A DNA stretch of 64,000 nt from assembly GCA_043228905.1 (NCBI GenBank), contig JBHGNT010000009.1:9920001-9984000 (forward strand), written 5' to 3'. The translations under genes were made by a program, and so were the position numbers. Origin of the DNA: Azolla caroliniana (lineage: Eukaryota > Polypodiophyta). A model generated the notes under the pieces. That model searched no databases. It saw only the letters and a program-made list of their open reading frames with translations, and was not told the DNA's origin. This document shows, one piece after another, positions 31,826 to 44,717 of this stretch. Numbering within the stretch: the first letter of the stretch is position 1; every line of letters begins with the position of its first letter.

Positions 31826-32211
31826 TGGAATTGTATGTGTATTCATCAATCGATAGATTTAAAGAGAGAGAGTCAACTGATGCAGAAGCATGTATCAATC
31901 TAACTATGGAGTTGACAACCAAGCACAAAATGGAGATGAAGACTGTTATGTAGAAAGAAAGAAAGAAAGATATATTGACTGTCTTTTAAGAGGCCAAAAT
32001 GGCCTATAAGACCAAATAAGAGAAAGAGAGAGAAATGGTTGCTCAAGAGATTCAACTTTTTCATTAACCCACCAAAACCCCCCATTTACAATAGTTCAAT
32101 TACCGGCTTTTATAGTCTAGCCCCTTATTCCTTTCTTTTGTCTATAATTCCTTATGTTTTGCTTAAGTAATTAGTTTGAAGAGCCCATCCTTTGTCCTAA
32201 ATCTATCATCA
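31826..32211 (-). repeat. Putative LTR of copia D
   Basis: It is bounded by TG at 31826 and CA at 32211 on the plus strand. The outer end is a guess, since no second copy or target duplication is available. Confidence 0.4.
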
Positions 32212-33065
32212 ACTCTATTGCATCGATATTTCAAATGAGATTTATTTCCAAATACTTTTTTTTACCGTTCTATTAATCCATCAAAAACCCAAAGACTCCA
32301 CAATAATACACTACAATGAAGAGGTTATGTGCATGAGATGAAAAGTGAAATACATGTGTATAAAATTTTATGGTGGGCTCAAAACATCACTATAAAAGAA
32401 TGAAATACTACGACACGATACCTTTGAGCATAGGAATAAATGTCGAAATTGACAAGCATTGTCTTTTATTTTGGCTACACCTATCGTGACAAGAACCAAA
32501 CCTTCGTTACAAAAGAAGCCATCAACCGAAAAAATGTTTGAACAAAGCAAAAAGACTCAAACATCTATAAACAAACATGCCATCGACTTTTATAGGATGT
32601 TGCTCACATTATCCCCGACCAAATCACATTTTTCTCTCGCCCTTCTGGGTGCACTCTTGATCGTTATATTAATTTAATAGTGAGACTTCAAAATAGTGCA
32701 GCGCGGGTCACATACAAATTGCGTACAACATAACGCGAAGCTTTGCGATTTTGGTCTGGGTCATAATAAACATCGGAGGACGATAAATAAGATCGATCTT
32801 AGACGTGCAGAGACTCACGTGATGGGGCACGTAAGACGAAGACGAGTATTATTATGCATGTAGTGTATATCCAATATTTTAGTTCTTCATGTATGATAAT
32901 GTATGTATGGCTATGCGTGTAGAGAGAGAGAGAGAGAGAGAGAGAGGAATGAAATTGGGTGCGTAGAACTTGTTTTTACAATGGGAAGGGTTGGATAGAT
33001 AGAGAAGATGAAAGGACGTCACGTGACCGCCGCGCCCCCCCTTTGTACTGGCTGTGTGTTGTGTG
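32212..33065. other. Intergenic with (GA)n microsatellite
   Basis: It is AT-rich. A GA run lies at 32920-32946. The end of this stretch is probably the 3' UTR of the minus-strand host gene. No ORF is recognised. Confidence 0.5.
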
Positions 33066-35087
33066 TCATACCTGTCCTGCCTGCCACGATGAACTCTTCA
33101 CGTGACTTGCGAACTGATGAAGGGGCGGGAGGCGAGAAGAGGGCGTGAGCAGCAGGCTTGCAGCAGCCCCATGCTTCTGCCCGCTGCCGGCCGCCAAGAC
33201 GACGACGTTCGGGGAGGAGGACGAGAGAGCCTTCTTCAACCATGATCCACCCAGTGGAGGTGTTGGCAGTGGCGGCAAAGGCACCACCAAGTGATCCACT
33301 GGATTAGGATGAAGATCAGTCCTAGGCCTAGGGTTAGGGTTAAGGTTAGGGTTAGGGTTAGGGTTAGGGTTAAAGTTTGGGTTAGGGTTAGGGTTAGCGT
33401 TTAGCACACCGACTCTAGCCGTAGACCTGGGAGGGTACCCTGATATGCCAAGGGGCCAGCCCACACCTTCAACCATGCTGCTCTTCCCCATCATCGCCTT
33501 CCTCTGACACCTCCCAGGGTACACATGGGGCGGCACGCTACCGCTTGCTCCCTTCATAGCCTCTGCCGACGTGACCCCATCGCAACCCTTCCTCGGATAG
33601 CCTGGCGTGGCCGTATCCACCCATAGCCTCTTCCCTAATCTCTGGCTCAGGTTCGATGCTCGCTTGCTGGAGAGCGTTACCATCTGAGCAGGGTCACATA
33701 TGCCGGTGGTGGTGGCGGCGGCGCTCCTGTCTCGAGACGGGGGGCCGGTGGCGGAATCACGAGCCGCCGCCATGACTGTGGCGGAATCATGAGCAGCAGC
33801 CTTTACGGCTGCTGCCACATTGTTATCACCATTACAAGCTATGGAGCTCCGCCCGGCGGCTATACACAAGGAGCTAGCACATGGCTGGGGCAGCGATGGC
33901 GATGGCGATGGCGATGGCATTGGCCTCGCTACTCCTACTACAGTGCATCTCCTCCTAGATTTCGTAAATATCTGCGTCATGGCTTCTCTCAGCAGGTGAA
34001 GCGACGATACTCGGCTTGTGCAAGAATCAAGCATCACACTCACTGACGCCGAAGCATTATAACTCCCCACGTTTTGGCTGTGGCTGCTTCTTCTATCTCT
34101 CACTCCCCCTTCCTTTGAGCATAGCCGCCTATGCTGCCACCGTGCCTTGCAGGAGCCGACGTTAGTGCTAACGATCATGCCTGGAGCACACTTTGTACTG
34201 TAAGCTCTCATTAATTTCGCAGCCGCTGATCTGTTCTTGGCTGTACTCTTGGGATGGTTACAGCTTATATACTCAGCAGCCCCGCTAGAGAGGCATTGGA
34301 AAGACACTAGGTCAGTAGTCATGGTGGAAATAGGGTCAGACTTCGGAATCGATATGTCATCTTTGGGGATCACTGGTGCATCAAGGTCTCCTCCGCAGCT
34401 GCGTCTAGCAGCAGAATATGGCAGAGATTGTGGCATAAATCGTGGCTGTGTAGCTGCTGAGAGTCCGCTACCGCCACGGATTGTAGTAGTGTCGTGCCTA
34501 AATTTGTTGTCTTCGTCTTCATCGAGTTTAGGAGCATCTTTAGTTAGGGATTCTACCACACAGAACTTATCTTTAAACAATGCTGCGGAGTTGGATAATT
34601 CGGCAGGAGGTCCAGCCAGGGGTGAATCGGCATGATGAATGGCCGACAAATTGTGGTGAATGGGTGGAATGTTGTCACAAATGGGAGGCATAAGATTATA
34701 GTTCATATTATTGATTAGTTTGGGGCGGCCGGGGCTATGTTCCCACTCGAAAGGGATAGCCCCAGGTAACCTTATAGGCATTCTGCTCAGCTCTGAGCTG
34801 AGCTTCCAGCAAGACATGTTATTCTCTAACTGAGGCAGCAGCATCCGTGGGGAGACCTCATCCTTACAGATGCCTGTATCGGTGGCACCCACATCGGAGA
34901 CTGATTCAGATAGCTTCAGCCTCCTAACCGATAGTAGGGGTGCATTATAATCAAGCTGTTTAAATTCATGATCTGAGATGGAACAAGAAGAAGAAGAAGA
35001 ATTGGGAGCCAATTCTCCTCCACTATGATCTATATGCTGAGACATTTGCTCAGCTCTAATGGACGCTGAAGCCATGGCTACCGACAT
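33066..35087 (-). CDS. Ser-rich DUF688-like plant protein
   Basis: A single open frame of 673 residues runs from ATG 35087. A second ATG at 35075 has the stronger context GCCATGG and would remove four residues. Near residue 110 the motif PGAIPFEWEHSPGRPK matches the PF.WE..PG.PK signature I associate with plant DUF688 proteins, whose function is unknown. The rest is low-complexity: a Ser run near 32-37, His/Pro-rich and Ser-rich parts, a PSPSPSPSLPQ tract, Ala-rich stretches and a (Asn-Pro)n tract near 563-586 encoded by a TTAGGG-type repeat. There are no membrane segments or catalytic motifs. The frame survives several microsatellites without a stop, which favours selection on the protein. 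A CT run lies about 85 bp upstream of the start. Intron-poor structure and retroelement neighbours give no operon-like context. Confidence 0.75.
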   Translation of the reverse strand: MSVAMASASIRAEQMSQHIDHSGGELAPNSSSSSCSISDHEFKQLDYNAPLLSVRRLKLSESVSDVGATDTGICKDEVSPRMLLPQLENNMSCWKLSSELSRMPIRLPGAIPFEWEHSPGRPKLINNMNYNLMPPICDNIPPIHHNLSAIHHADSPLAGPPAELSNSAALFKDKFCVVESLTKDAPKLDEDEDNKFRHDTTTIRGGSGLSAATQPRFMPQSLPYSAARRSCGGDLDAPVIPKDDISIPKSDPISTMTTDLVSFQCLSSGAAEYISCNHPKSTAKNRSAAAKLMRAYSTKCAPGMIVSTNVGSCKARWQHRRLCSKEGGVRDRRSSHSQNVGSYNASASVSVMLDSCTSRVSSLHLLREAMTQIFTKSRRRCTVVGVARPMPSPSPSPSLPQPCASSLCIAAGRSSIACNGDNNVAAAVKAAAHDSATVMAAARDSATGPPSRDRSAAATTTGICDPAQMVTLSSKRASNLSQRLGKRLWVDTATPGYPRKGCDGVTSAEAMKGASGSVPPHVYPGRCQRKAMMGKSSMVEGVGWPLGISGYPPRSTARVGVLNANPNPNPNFNPNPNPNPNLNPNPRPRTDLHPNPVDHLVVPLPPLPTPPLGGSWLKKALSSSSPNVVVLAAGSGQKHGAAASLLLTPSSRLPPLHQFASHVKSSSWQAGQV
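33329..33397. repeat. Interstitial telomere-type (TTAGGG)n repeat within coding sequence
   Basis: About eleven hexamers are present, two of them degenerate. Units are GGGTTA, not the seven-base plant TTTAGGG. On the minus strand they read AACCCT and encode Asn-Pro. Confidence 0.92.
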
Positions 35088-35169
35088 CACCAAAATCTGT
35101 TCTTAATCACCTGCGCTAATTTGTCTCTGAGTTATCATCATATTGTCTTCTATCCTCTTCTTCCTGTCG

Positions 35170-35206
<37 letters not shown>
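35170..35206 (-). repeat. (CT)n tract upstream of the DUF688-like gene
   Basis: The run reads GA on the gene strand, 83-119 bp upstream of the ATG. GA/CT runs in plant 5' leaders can bind BBR/BPC factors; that role here is inference. Confidence 0.6.
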
Positions 35207-35208
<2 letters not shown>

Positions 35209-36171
35209 CGGTCCCAAGCAAACAAGAGATGCTACCCTCGAACACAAGGATTCGTTTTTTGCGTCTTTCACACCATTGGTCCGTCCGTTTCACACCTGTC
35301 CACCTATCCCAGGACAATTCATCCTTAGATTGGTTTCACACCACTACCCGCCCACTCCAAGACATACACGGTACCGTCCTTTCACACACCCCTGTCCGCC
35401 CACCGCAAAGATTTTACCTTTTAACCCAAGGGTATACTCTAGTTATTGGTGATATTTCTGTTGTACTTCCTCATATTATGTATCTCCTCAACGCTCTCGT
35501 GCGTTCCTGCCTTCCCTACTAGACAAACGATAATTTTTTTATCTTTCCTCAGTAGTATGACAGTAATTTTTTTTATACAGTTTACCATTCCGCCTTCATA
35601 CATGACGTCTTTTTCATACCTTCATTTTTTCCTTCTCGACTCCTCGTTGCTCACCTCCACTCAACCACACATATGAATGGTTGTTTCCTCTCTCTTTCGA
35701 CCCTTTCATACTCATGAGATCGGAACTTAGTCTTATTCATTTAATCTTCAATCCTTTAGCTTTTTGCAAGCATCAATGATACTAAATGTTAGTCATTGTT
35801 GTCGTAAGGATAACTAGGTTTTACATTTGATTAAACACAAGAAAAAAGCAAAGAGCTGCAAAATCCTCAAGAAATAATTCTCATTGAGCATTAAAAGTCA
35901 ACTTGTAAAACAATATTGTTTTTGTTGTCCTGTAAAAAGTATTAAAAGTTCAAGTTATTTTGATGTCGGTGCCTAAATAGTAAGGTGAGGGGAATATAAA
36001 TCGGGTCTACTAAAAGTCTAAATATACAAAGGTTTCGTTTTTCGAATAATAGGGAAATTAGTTTCAAAGCATAGATTCACCGAACAATTAGTTTAAAGTT
36101 TCAAGGAAGTCTTTAAAGATATTTTCATGCTAGTGTAGAGCAAACAAACAATTTTACTAGTTGTTCACCAA
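35207..36171. other. AT-rich intergenic, promoter side of the DUF688-like gene
   Basis: No ORF or repeat is recognised. Confidence 0.5.
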
Positions 36172-36653
36172 GAAACATTTTCATCTTTGTTTGTGGGTTA
36201 TGAACTAGGTTAGCTCAACCACTATCGCACATTCAAGTTTTTCTTAGCTACATGGCCAATATGCTTTTGTGGCGACAAGGAGGATGTTCTTTCTCAGAGC
36301 TAGTAGTGGAGACGAGAAGGGCAGATGTGTGTCACATTGTTTGCCCAAGTTTCTTGTCATATATCTCCTATGATGACATGAACCCATAAATTGGCTACCA
36401 AACACAATACATGAAACATGTTCATCTTTATTGGTGGGTTATAACAAGATTAACTCAACCACTTGCAAAAATTCAAGTTCCTTGGCTATGTGCCCGACAT
36501 ACTTTTGTGCCAACAAGGGGGATGTTCTTCCTCGAAGCTAGGAGTGGAGGCAACAAGGATAGATGTGCGTCACATGGTTTGCCCAACTTTTGTGATATGC
36601 TCCTTCTATGACAACATGTACCCCTAAATTGGAACCCAAACACAATACACATT
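36172..36653. repeat. ~241-bp tandem duplication
   Basis: Units start GAAACAT at 36172 and 36413 and share many blocks (TTCATCTTT.TTGGTGGGTTAT; GGATGTTCTT; CACAATACA). They are clearly diverged, roughly 80% alike by eye. Confidence 0.8.
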
Positions 36654-36775
36654 GTTTTGTCTTTGGTTGTTCATTTCGTGGATTGCATTGAATTCATAAA
36701 ATTGATAGAAACCAAATTCAATCCTCGTCATGATTAACCTCATGGGCTGAGTTCTAACTCATTGATCATGATAAT

Positions 36776-38780
36776 TTGTCTCCAATGGATCTTAGGAAGC
36801 ACACACACTCTCTCTCTCTCTCTCTCAAGACGGTTGAGGATATCTCACAAATGACAAAGTTACAACATAGTACAACATTAGAATGCAAATGGGAAGCTTT
36901 CAAGAAAGTCATTCTCTCATGCACAAACAATTGCTTTTCGACAAAGCACACATCTTGGAAATGCATCAAGAAATTTAGCTCAAAGAAAAAATGGTTTGAT
37001 AAAGAATGTTATGCAGCTCAAAAGTGCGTTATAATTTTGGATGTAGTCAAGAATAATAAAAATGATCAGAACCATTGGCATGACTACAAAAGGCTTATCC
37101 AAAGAAAGAGAAGAATATGGGAAATTACTCAACAATTTCTCCAAACTCAAGAGGACGCACATGCATGCGCTAAATTTTGGGGAAATCTAAAGGCGAAATG
37201 TGTTGAGAGTTATGGTGACTTAACTCTTCTTGACTTGTCTATGCATTGTAAGAATTTAAATGAGCTATGTCTTTTCGAAAAGCTGATGTGTTACAGTTCT
37301 CTTTCACATATCTTTCCCTTCTTTACAATTAAAGATATATCTATATGACTTAAGAAATTGGCCTCTTGAAAGGCAAGCGATCTTCAATGTAAAAAGGTTG
37401 AAATGCTCAAACGGACAAGAAAGGAAGCACATATATGGATAACTAATATGTTTAATCATGCATTCCAACATGGCATGTCATACAATTGGACTACAAAATG
37501 AATCAAACCTTTACATAAAAGTGTAGATGTAAATAATCTAAACAACTATTGAACCATCACCAGGCTCACTAATGGCAAAACGATTTGCATGTATAATGGA
37601 ATCAAATATATGTGCATGGGCCGAAAAAAAATGGTAAGAGAGCTTATGGATGAGCTAGCTTTCGAAAACAGCATAACACCATTGATCACCTTGTCACCCG
37701 TCGAGTATTAATGGAGGAAAGTATTTGAGAGGTAAAGGTTTATATTGTTACTTCGTAGACTTCAAGAAAGCTTTTGATATGATATCTCGTGAACATCTTT
37801 GGAGGCGAATGAACAAACTTAAAGTGCCAAGTGAATATATGCTTGCAATTTCCTGAATCTATGAGAAGGTTATATGTTGTGTGCGTATGGGTGATAGAAT
37901 TTCAGATTTTTCCAATAGCACTATTGGTGTTAAGCAAGGGTGCCCACTCTCAACAACTCTATTTGGTCTATGCATTGATGAATTGAAAGATATGGTTGCC
38001 AAGGTTGTAAAAGGGAGTTGAAGAAGTTGTCATTAGGAATGTAGTCATCATGCTTTTGTTATATGTAGATGATGTAGCGGTTTTTTAAAATACTTTGCGA
38101 GATTCACAAAAGCTTATGAAGGCGTTAGAAGAGCAAAAAAAAAGATAAACCATGGATTATGTACAATAATGAGCCACTTGAATGTGTAGAAAGCTTCAAA
38201 TATCTTGGCCGTAAAGTCCCTTCAAATCATAGATGGAATGAAAGTATTACACATCGTTTAGAGGAGGAAAAGAGAGACTATTATGCATTTGAGAACACAT
38301 GTTATCATTGAGATATTAAGTATTGGGTCATCAAGAAATACTTTTTCGACACTTTGGGGACACTAGTGCTTCTCTATGGAGTGGTGGCATCCCTAAATCT
38401 ACTTGGAAAGAGTTTGAAAATGTCCAAAAATATTTTCTACCAAAGTTTCTACAAGTTAAGTCTTAGAAACAAATGTCATATACTCTCATTCCCATTGAGA
38501 TCATGACCATGGAAAGAGTTGTTGAATACATGCTTAAGGTTCAAAAAAGTCTCTCACATCGACTTTCTAGAATCGCATATGAAGCAAGGAAAAAGATCCA
38601 AAAGACGCATAAATGCTAAATTTTGTGTTCCGGTAGGATGCGAGATATGGAAAAATGGTTTGGTAGATGGGATGCAACACACTTGCTTCATGATGCATCA
38701 CTAGATTCCTTTGTAAATGATGCCTTTTTGCAATGCCAATGTATCATGATATGTGAATGAGGTGTTGATAGATTCCTCCA
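36776..38780 (+). pseudogene. LINE (non-LTR) reverse transcriptase relic
   Basis: A 190-codon frame (36776-37348) resembles the region between endonuclease and RT of plant LINEs (KKWFDKECYAAQK). Beyond it, in shifting frames, lie RT blocks: YFVDFKKAFDMISREHLW-like near 37740-37800, STIGVKQGCPLS-like near 37925, and LLLYVDDVAVF near 38055, followed by ESFKYLG near 38190. The C-terminal part continues to about 38780. There are many stops and frameshifts. The element would copy its RNA at a nicked target site; this copy is dead. A CT microsatellite lies at 36808-36826. Confidence 0.8.
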
Positions 38781-39044
38781 CGAATGAGATTTTGTTTTAT
38801 CACAACTTACGAAATAGCCACTAGAAAACTTTCTTCTTCTTCTTCTTCAAATGAAAGAACTATCAAAATCATTAATACATGCTAGAATCAATCCTTTTGT
38901 CTACCATATGCACCATTGCTTCCATAATGCAACTTAGTTCACAATCTCTTCTATGTGAGATTGAGTGTTGGGGCATAAGGGAGGAGACTTATTGGCTAAG
39001 CATATTTTGCATACTTTGTGAGCTATGATGCTCCACATTCAACC
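38781..39044. other. AT-rich stretch
   Basis: Nothing is recognised beyond the LINE end. Confidence 0.4.
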
Positions 39045-39414
39045 AAGTTAGATTTGTTTTTGGCAGAAATGGCAGAACACACCTATGGTGATGCAAGGCG
39101 GGAGTGGCCCGGGGTGGAATTACCAGCCCCCACATTGGTTGTTTCCAACTCACCTGTCACCCTCTCTTCGTTGTAGGCCCCAAGAGCCGACTCGTACTAG
39201 GCAACATTGAAGGGCATCGCCTTAGATATAGGTAGCTTCTTACATTAAGTTAGGCCGCAAGGCATTGTAAGTAGGCTCATCTTCTTTTACTTGATCGGAG
39301 GAAGACTCCCCGATGTGTGTATAAGTCTCCTTGTAGACTCTCTACGTAATAATCCTTCCTAACTAATGGGAAAGTAGCTTCATTTTGGGAAAAAAAAAAG
39401 TTAGATTTGTTTTT
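39045..39414 (+). mobile_element. Short poly(A) retroposon (SINE or truncated LINE) with 17-bp target duplication
   Basis: AAGTTAGATTTGTTTTT occurs at 39045-39061 and again at 39398-39414. Between them lie 336 bases ending in an A run. Long target duplication plus A tail is the signature of LINE-machinery retroposition. No tRNA A/B box is clear, so a 5'-truncated LINE or other retroposed RNA is possible. Confidence 0.85.
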
Positions 39415-42400
39415 CAAACACATTTTATTCGATTTGATCCTACACATATTTCTCTGATAGGATAATGTACACACTCAATTGCAATGTGCTACTTTATTTA
39501 GATTGCTCATTGAAAAAGAAAATGCAAGAGATCCATACTTGGACATAGTTGATTCGGTCACAGGCTCAACGTAAATATTCTATAAATCATTTGCTCATAT
39601 GTTATATAATTGGTATACAACCAAAATGAATACCTAGGTGATTTAGGTATATAATTAGGATAATAATGCATGGTCACTAATTACATCCCTACATACCCTA
39701 CCTACATCCATAACTATGCAATAAGAAGAAAATGTCAAATTGATACTACACTAACTATTTACTCATAGTTATTCCCTCTATTAGTGAATAATATTGGATT
39801 TTCCTAGCAACTCCTTCACATTCCTATTGGATAACTCATGAAGAATGGAGAATTCTTATGAAAACAATTCTACTAGTCTTCAAGTTTCTCTACTCTAGGC
39901 CATTATGGGCATCATAAATAATTGACTATATTACCAAATAGGTAGGTCCTTGTTGCAATCCTCAAAGTACACTCCAACTCTAGCCAGTCTAGGTCATTTG
40001 TCCATACTATCAAGATCAATTCCACATTTCAATGTTTTCCTTTGATGTTTAGATAATCATGTTGAAAATGCTAACGCCAGCCATGAAACAATAGGCTCAT
40101 TTACTACTCTACTTAATCCATGTGTCATCCTCATTTCAATATTTTCCCTTTGATTTTTGCACAATCATGTCGAAAAGGTTGATCCACAAGAACTTGCTCT
40201 TGGAGTTCCTCCACAACACATGTTTTTAAAACTCTTCCTTTGATTTTCTTTTTCATGAACAACTTGTCTCAACCCTATTCAAATCCTCCCTTAGATGTGT
40301 TTCTTGTCTATTAACCATAATGATATCATGTATTCAATATTGTTTGCTTACCCCCACAAGCATCATGCAATCTAAACTAACATACTTATTGGGAGTCACA
40401 TATATTATCCAAACCTCATGAATTTTACATAAATGTCTTGTTGATATCATTGGTCCATTGCAACAATGTGTTCTAATATAAGCAATAACTTTGATACAAT
40501 ATTCCACTGATAATTTGGCTTTCATGTGACCAATTCTTTCTAATCCATAACCCTTCTACTAGGTCATCAAAGAACCAATGTTTTTCTTTGGTCACCATCT
40601 CCATGGTATATTCTTTGGTATTAATACATAACCAACAAATAGGTTATGGGGTGAATTGTAGATCATTTCTATTTTCAACTTTTGCCATTAATAGGAAAAG
40701 TCGCTGCCAATCACCCTCATTTTACTGGAAATATATCATCTTGTCCAACAACTTATTTTGACTTCTCTCATGGCTTTTTCTTCAACTTGGTGAGATTAAA
40801 AGTTTTTGGGTTGATGTTGCTTTGTCATATGCTAAAATAATTCATTGCGTGATCATCCACCACACCCTCCAAATTTGATTTCTGATTGTGCACCTTCATC
40901 ATCTTCATCATCCCAAAATGTTGGATAACCATAAGAGAGCCAAAGCTTCTCTAAGGTTCTTCAATATAGGTACATATTTGGAAATCCAGGAATGCCATAC
41001 CCTTCCACAAAAGTGTAGGCCATCAAGTGGGCTAGTTATCCAAAGGATTATTCATGTGAATGGCTAGAACTATAAGATAGAAATGTAAAAAGGGAAAGAA
41101 AGGGAACATTTTCGGCATTAGAAGAATTAACCACTTGAATTCGTATTGCACCAATATTGTGCTGAGCACCTCTGCCTCCATCATCATCATTCTTTAGTAG
41201 TAAAGTGATTAAAAATAAAGTGTTTGATTAGCCACTTATTAAGAAAGTTAAGTGATTAAAGATAAGCGTTGTGATTAGCCATTAATTAAGAAAGTTAAGT
41301 GTTGATTATGGGGCAACTATCTAAGTGATCAACCACCCTCTAGTGAAATCTGTAACCATCGTAGTTCTAATATCTGAATGGGTCACCTCCATCCTCCTGG
41401 AACTAACTTGTTGCTAGCTGTAGAAGTAATATGGACCCTACTCTCTTCTCTGCAGAGAGGACCTTCGCATGACTGTGACCTCCGAGTTACTTATCGGAAT
41501 AGACTCAAACCTATGTCAGATTCTTACTACACCATGTGCTTATAACCATAATCTTTAAAGGTGAATATTGGTGTATCTTTCCTAAATAACACAACAAACA
41601 TTTGCAAAAATCTTGGAAAATCTTGGCCACCGCTGAACTCCACACACATACTATGCTAAATTTGCTTCAGTTTAGGTCCTATAGGTACATACGTGACCTC
41701 CAAGAACAATTATACTAAAACATTGGAAACCACTTGGGAATGCTTCACTAGAGTTTGGCAAGAACATTGGACTAAACCCCATCTACAAGATCGGAAACAC
41801 CAAAATTTCACCATACTACCACGGAAAAGAAAACTTTACTGGAGTTCTAGAACAATAGAAACAACCATTGGTGCCTAAGACCATTTCAGGTTGGAACACA
41901 CCGAACTAGATGAATAGGATAGGTAGAACAATAAAGCAACCATTGGGCTAGAGATCATTTCAAATTGGCTAAATATTAAACAAACCATGTTGTAGATTAT
42001 AAATTTTAAATGGCATTGGTAATCTAGGTGAGCTATATGAAGGTATAGATAGTATACCCCCCCCCCTTCAAGATGGAACAACACCAAGAAGATAAACGAG
42101 TGCCGCCTTAGTGTCAAGTGAACCAGATCATTCTCAATGATACTCCTTAAAACCTAGGTGTGATTCACTCCTGAACATCTTCTACTCTAGATATATGTCT
42201 TATTAATGACCCATTCTTTTTGGAATGAGATTTTATAGAAGTATGTACTCCTTTTAGTTAGTAACATTATCTTATAAATAACTACTAGAATATGGTGATT
42301 CCTAAATTTATTTTTGCAAAGAACAATGCTTTCTATAGAGACATTTGCACAACTAGCCATATATGTACATAATGGCCTTACCATCATCAAAAGTGAAACT

Positions 42401-44690
42401 TGTAGTGATTACATAGTAAAACTTCACACAATTTTATCTAACAAATGCTTATAAAAATCAAAGTTCCCTTGGCAATTGAAAAATGTACTCAAGAAGTTTA
42501 CACATATCAACTTATTGAGATCTAATTTATTTATCTAGAGCAAGCTAAATTATTTAGCCCTCTAGTCTCACAAACCCTTTATCCCAAGTAGACGTATATT
42601 CCTACCATACTCGTAAAAGTTGTTGGAAATCAAGAAAACCATGAAGATGTCTATGGATTTTAATTCTTCATTTTGAATTCATAAATATGCATATGGTATT
42701 CGAGCTATCTATCATATTACAAAAGTTCCAAGACATAATGAAATTCTTATTTAGGTTGGATGGATGAGAAATCATAAGATTAAGTGTAAATTAAACCTAC
42801 ACTTATCTTATTGAGATTCGGAATTCCTCAAGTACATTCATGCATCATAGTTTGGATAAAGAACTTGTTTGAGGTGCTGCTCCACTATGCCTAATGATCT
42901 TATTTGTATCGTAGTTTGGCAACACAATCTTGCTTCTATTGTGCTCATAAAGAGAAACCTCTCTTGGGAAATTTTTATTTTGTTGTGTACGAGAATTCTG
43001 TTAACACACAATTTTTAAATACATTCAACATATCAGTAATGTGCTAATTACTTTACATATTATTCTTATAAAAAGAAGCCCAAGTTTCTTTTCAAAATCC
43101 ATAGAGAATAAACTTTATTTTTCTAACTATTCACATCTGAAAATGAGGGGAATAACTCTATATAAAATACTTTTGTTTAATAAAACTATCAAGTTTTTTT
43201 GAACTAAAGTATTTTATATAAAGTTCATGATTTGTGAAAAACAGCACCTCAGGATGCTCATGGCTAATCGGATTCCAAGTTTTGTCAAACATCGTAAAAG
43301 AGTTAGCATTTAGTTTGTAATTACTTCAAGCATGTTTAAAGTCACCAACAAAATAACCCACACAAAGTCCTACATGTGAATATATATGGCTTAATAGTCT
43401 AGGAAAATTTACTTCCTCAATGCAAATTATCAGCACATATTATCAAGGGCATCATGTAGCATATATGGTTCTCAACATAACATATAATTTCGTAAAGATC
43501 AATATAATAATGTAGTGTTCCAAACTATACAATAAGCTAGAAGCTATGAAACTGTAATGGATACCGTTTTGTAGAAAAAGTCTAGTACATTAACGAGGGT
43601 ATGTACATGAGGTAATGTGTCGAAACTTAAAACTTTACCTCTTTCCCTCTCTCTCCCTCTCATTACACATATTACATTAATAATTAATACAATAACCGAA
43701 CATAGAATGTGTGACACAAAAATGAAAAGAAAAGGCCCAACATCTAACAATGATTGATTACACTTTCGGTCTCTCTCTCTCTCTCTTGATTCTTTATGGT
43801 AGAAAAACATTGTGCATTGGGAATCGTGTTAATATTGTCATCATTAACTTGACCAAGTTGGGTACACATAACAAGAAAGGGATCAATGTTTTATATATCC
43901 CATTTATAGGGTACAATAGTAATGGCTTTTTTGTATTCAAGAAACAATGATACCCGGAGGCATATTATTGTCAAAACGTGTAAATTCATGATAAATTGAT
44001 AACATATTGTCTTGTTTGTAATTTACCAATCTTTTGAAAGGAAGTACATTACGTTGCATATTGATCCTTGGTGTCATGACCATGAAGGGATGGATTATAA
44101 GGTCGTAGAGGTGTGAGGATCGAGGGATTCTTTCCTAATGTAAAGGCTATTCTTGAAATGTAGAGTCTTGACGAATGAATAGTCGTGAAGCCATTCAGCC
44201 TACATATATACATGTATAATTAATGAACACCGTTCAAAAAGATTTGTTCCTCTATTTTCCCCCCCATCAATTTATTCTTATTTAACATGGTTTTTAATTG
44301 TTGGACAACCTTGGAAAGAGATTCTAGAATATATACTTAGGAGTATTCGATGAAGAGTTGAGCAAGTGTTTTCATCTCCTCTTGGCATTTTTGACAAAGC
44401 CTTCTAACAATACATCCTTTTATAAATATGTTTATATATTTTATGATGATAACATTCACTCATTTAAGTGCACTTGGTAAACATTATTCAATACTATCAT
44501 TTACAAGCAATGATAAGGGCGGTGTCGTGAAGTATAAGGTTTAAAAACAAACTTAAATATCATATCAAAGTGACCATTGTTAAGCTTCAACTTGTAAGCC
44601 TATACATCAAGTGTAATGTATAAACCATTAGGATAAGCTATCCTATATTATATTTTTATCATTATACTATATTTTATGTCTATTTTCATA
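39415..44690. other. AT-rich intergenic region
   Basis: It is about 5.3 kb. No ORF above background, no terminal repeats and no RNA gene are seen. Only short simple runs occur, for example CT at 43642-43660 and 43770-43787 and a C run at 42058-42067. Confidence 0.5.
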
Positions 44691-44717
44691 GATGGATCAT
44701 GGAAACTTAGATGACCA

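Larger units (their letters stand above)
30531..32211 (-). mobile_element. Ty1/copia family D, 5' part (LTR, primer site, gag, protease relic)
   Basis: Read on the minus strand: putative LTR 32211-31826, primer-binding site, gag at 31710, zinc knuckle, protease relic to about 30545, then a junction into copia A RT. Its LTR is unlike LTR-A, so 29549-32211 looks like a recombinant or two adjoining fragments. Confidence 0.6.

Noticed and set aside
33329-33397. True telomere or chromosome end
   Set aside because: Only about eleven units, inside an open reading frame, with unique sequence on both sides.
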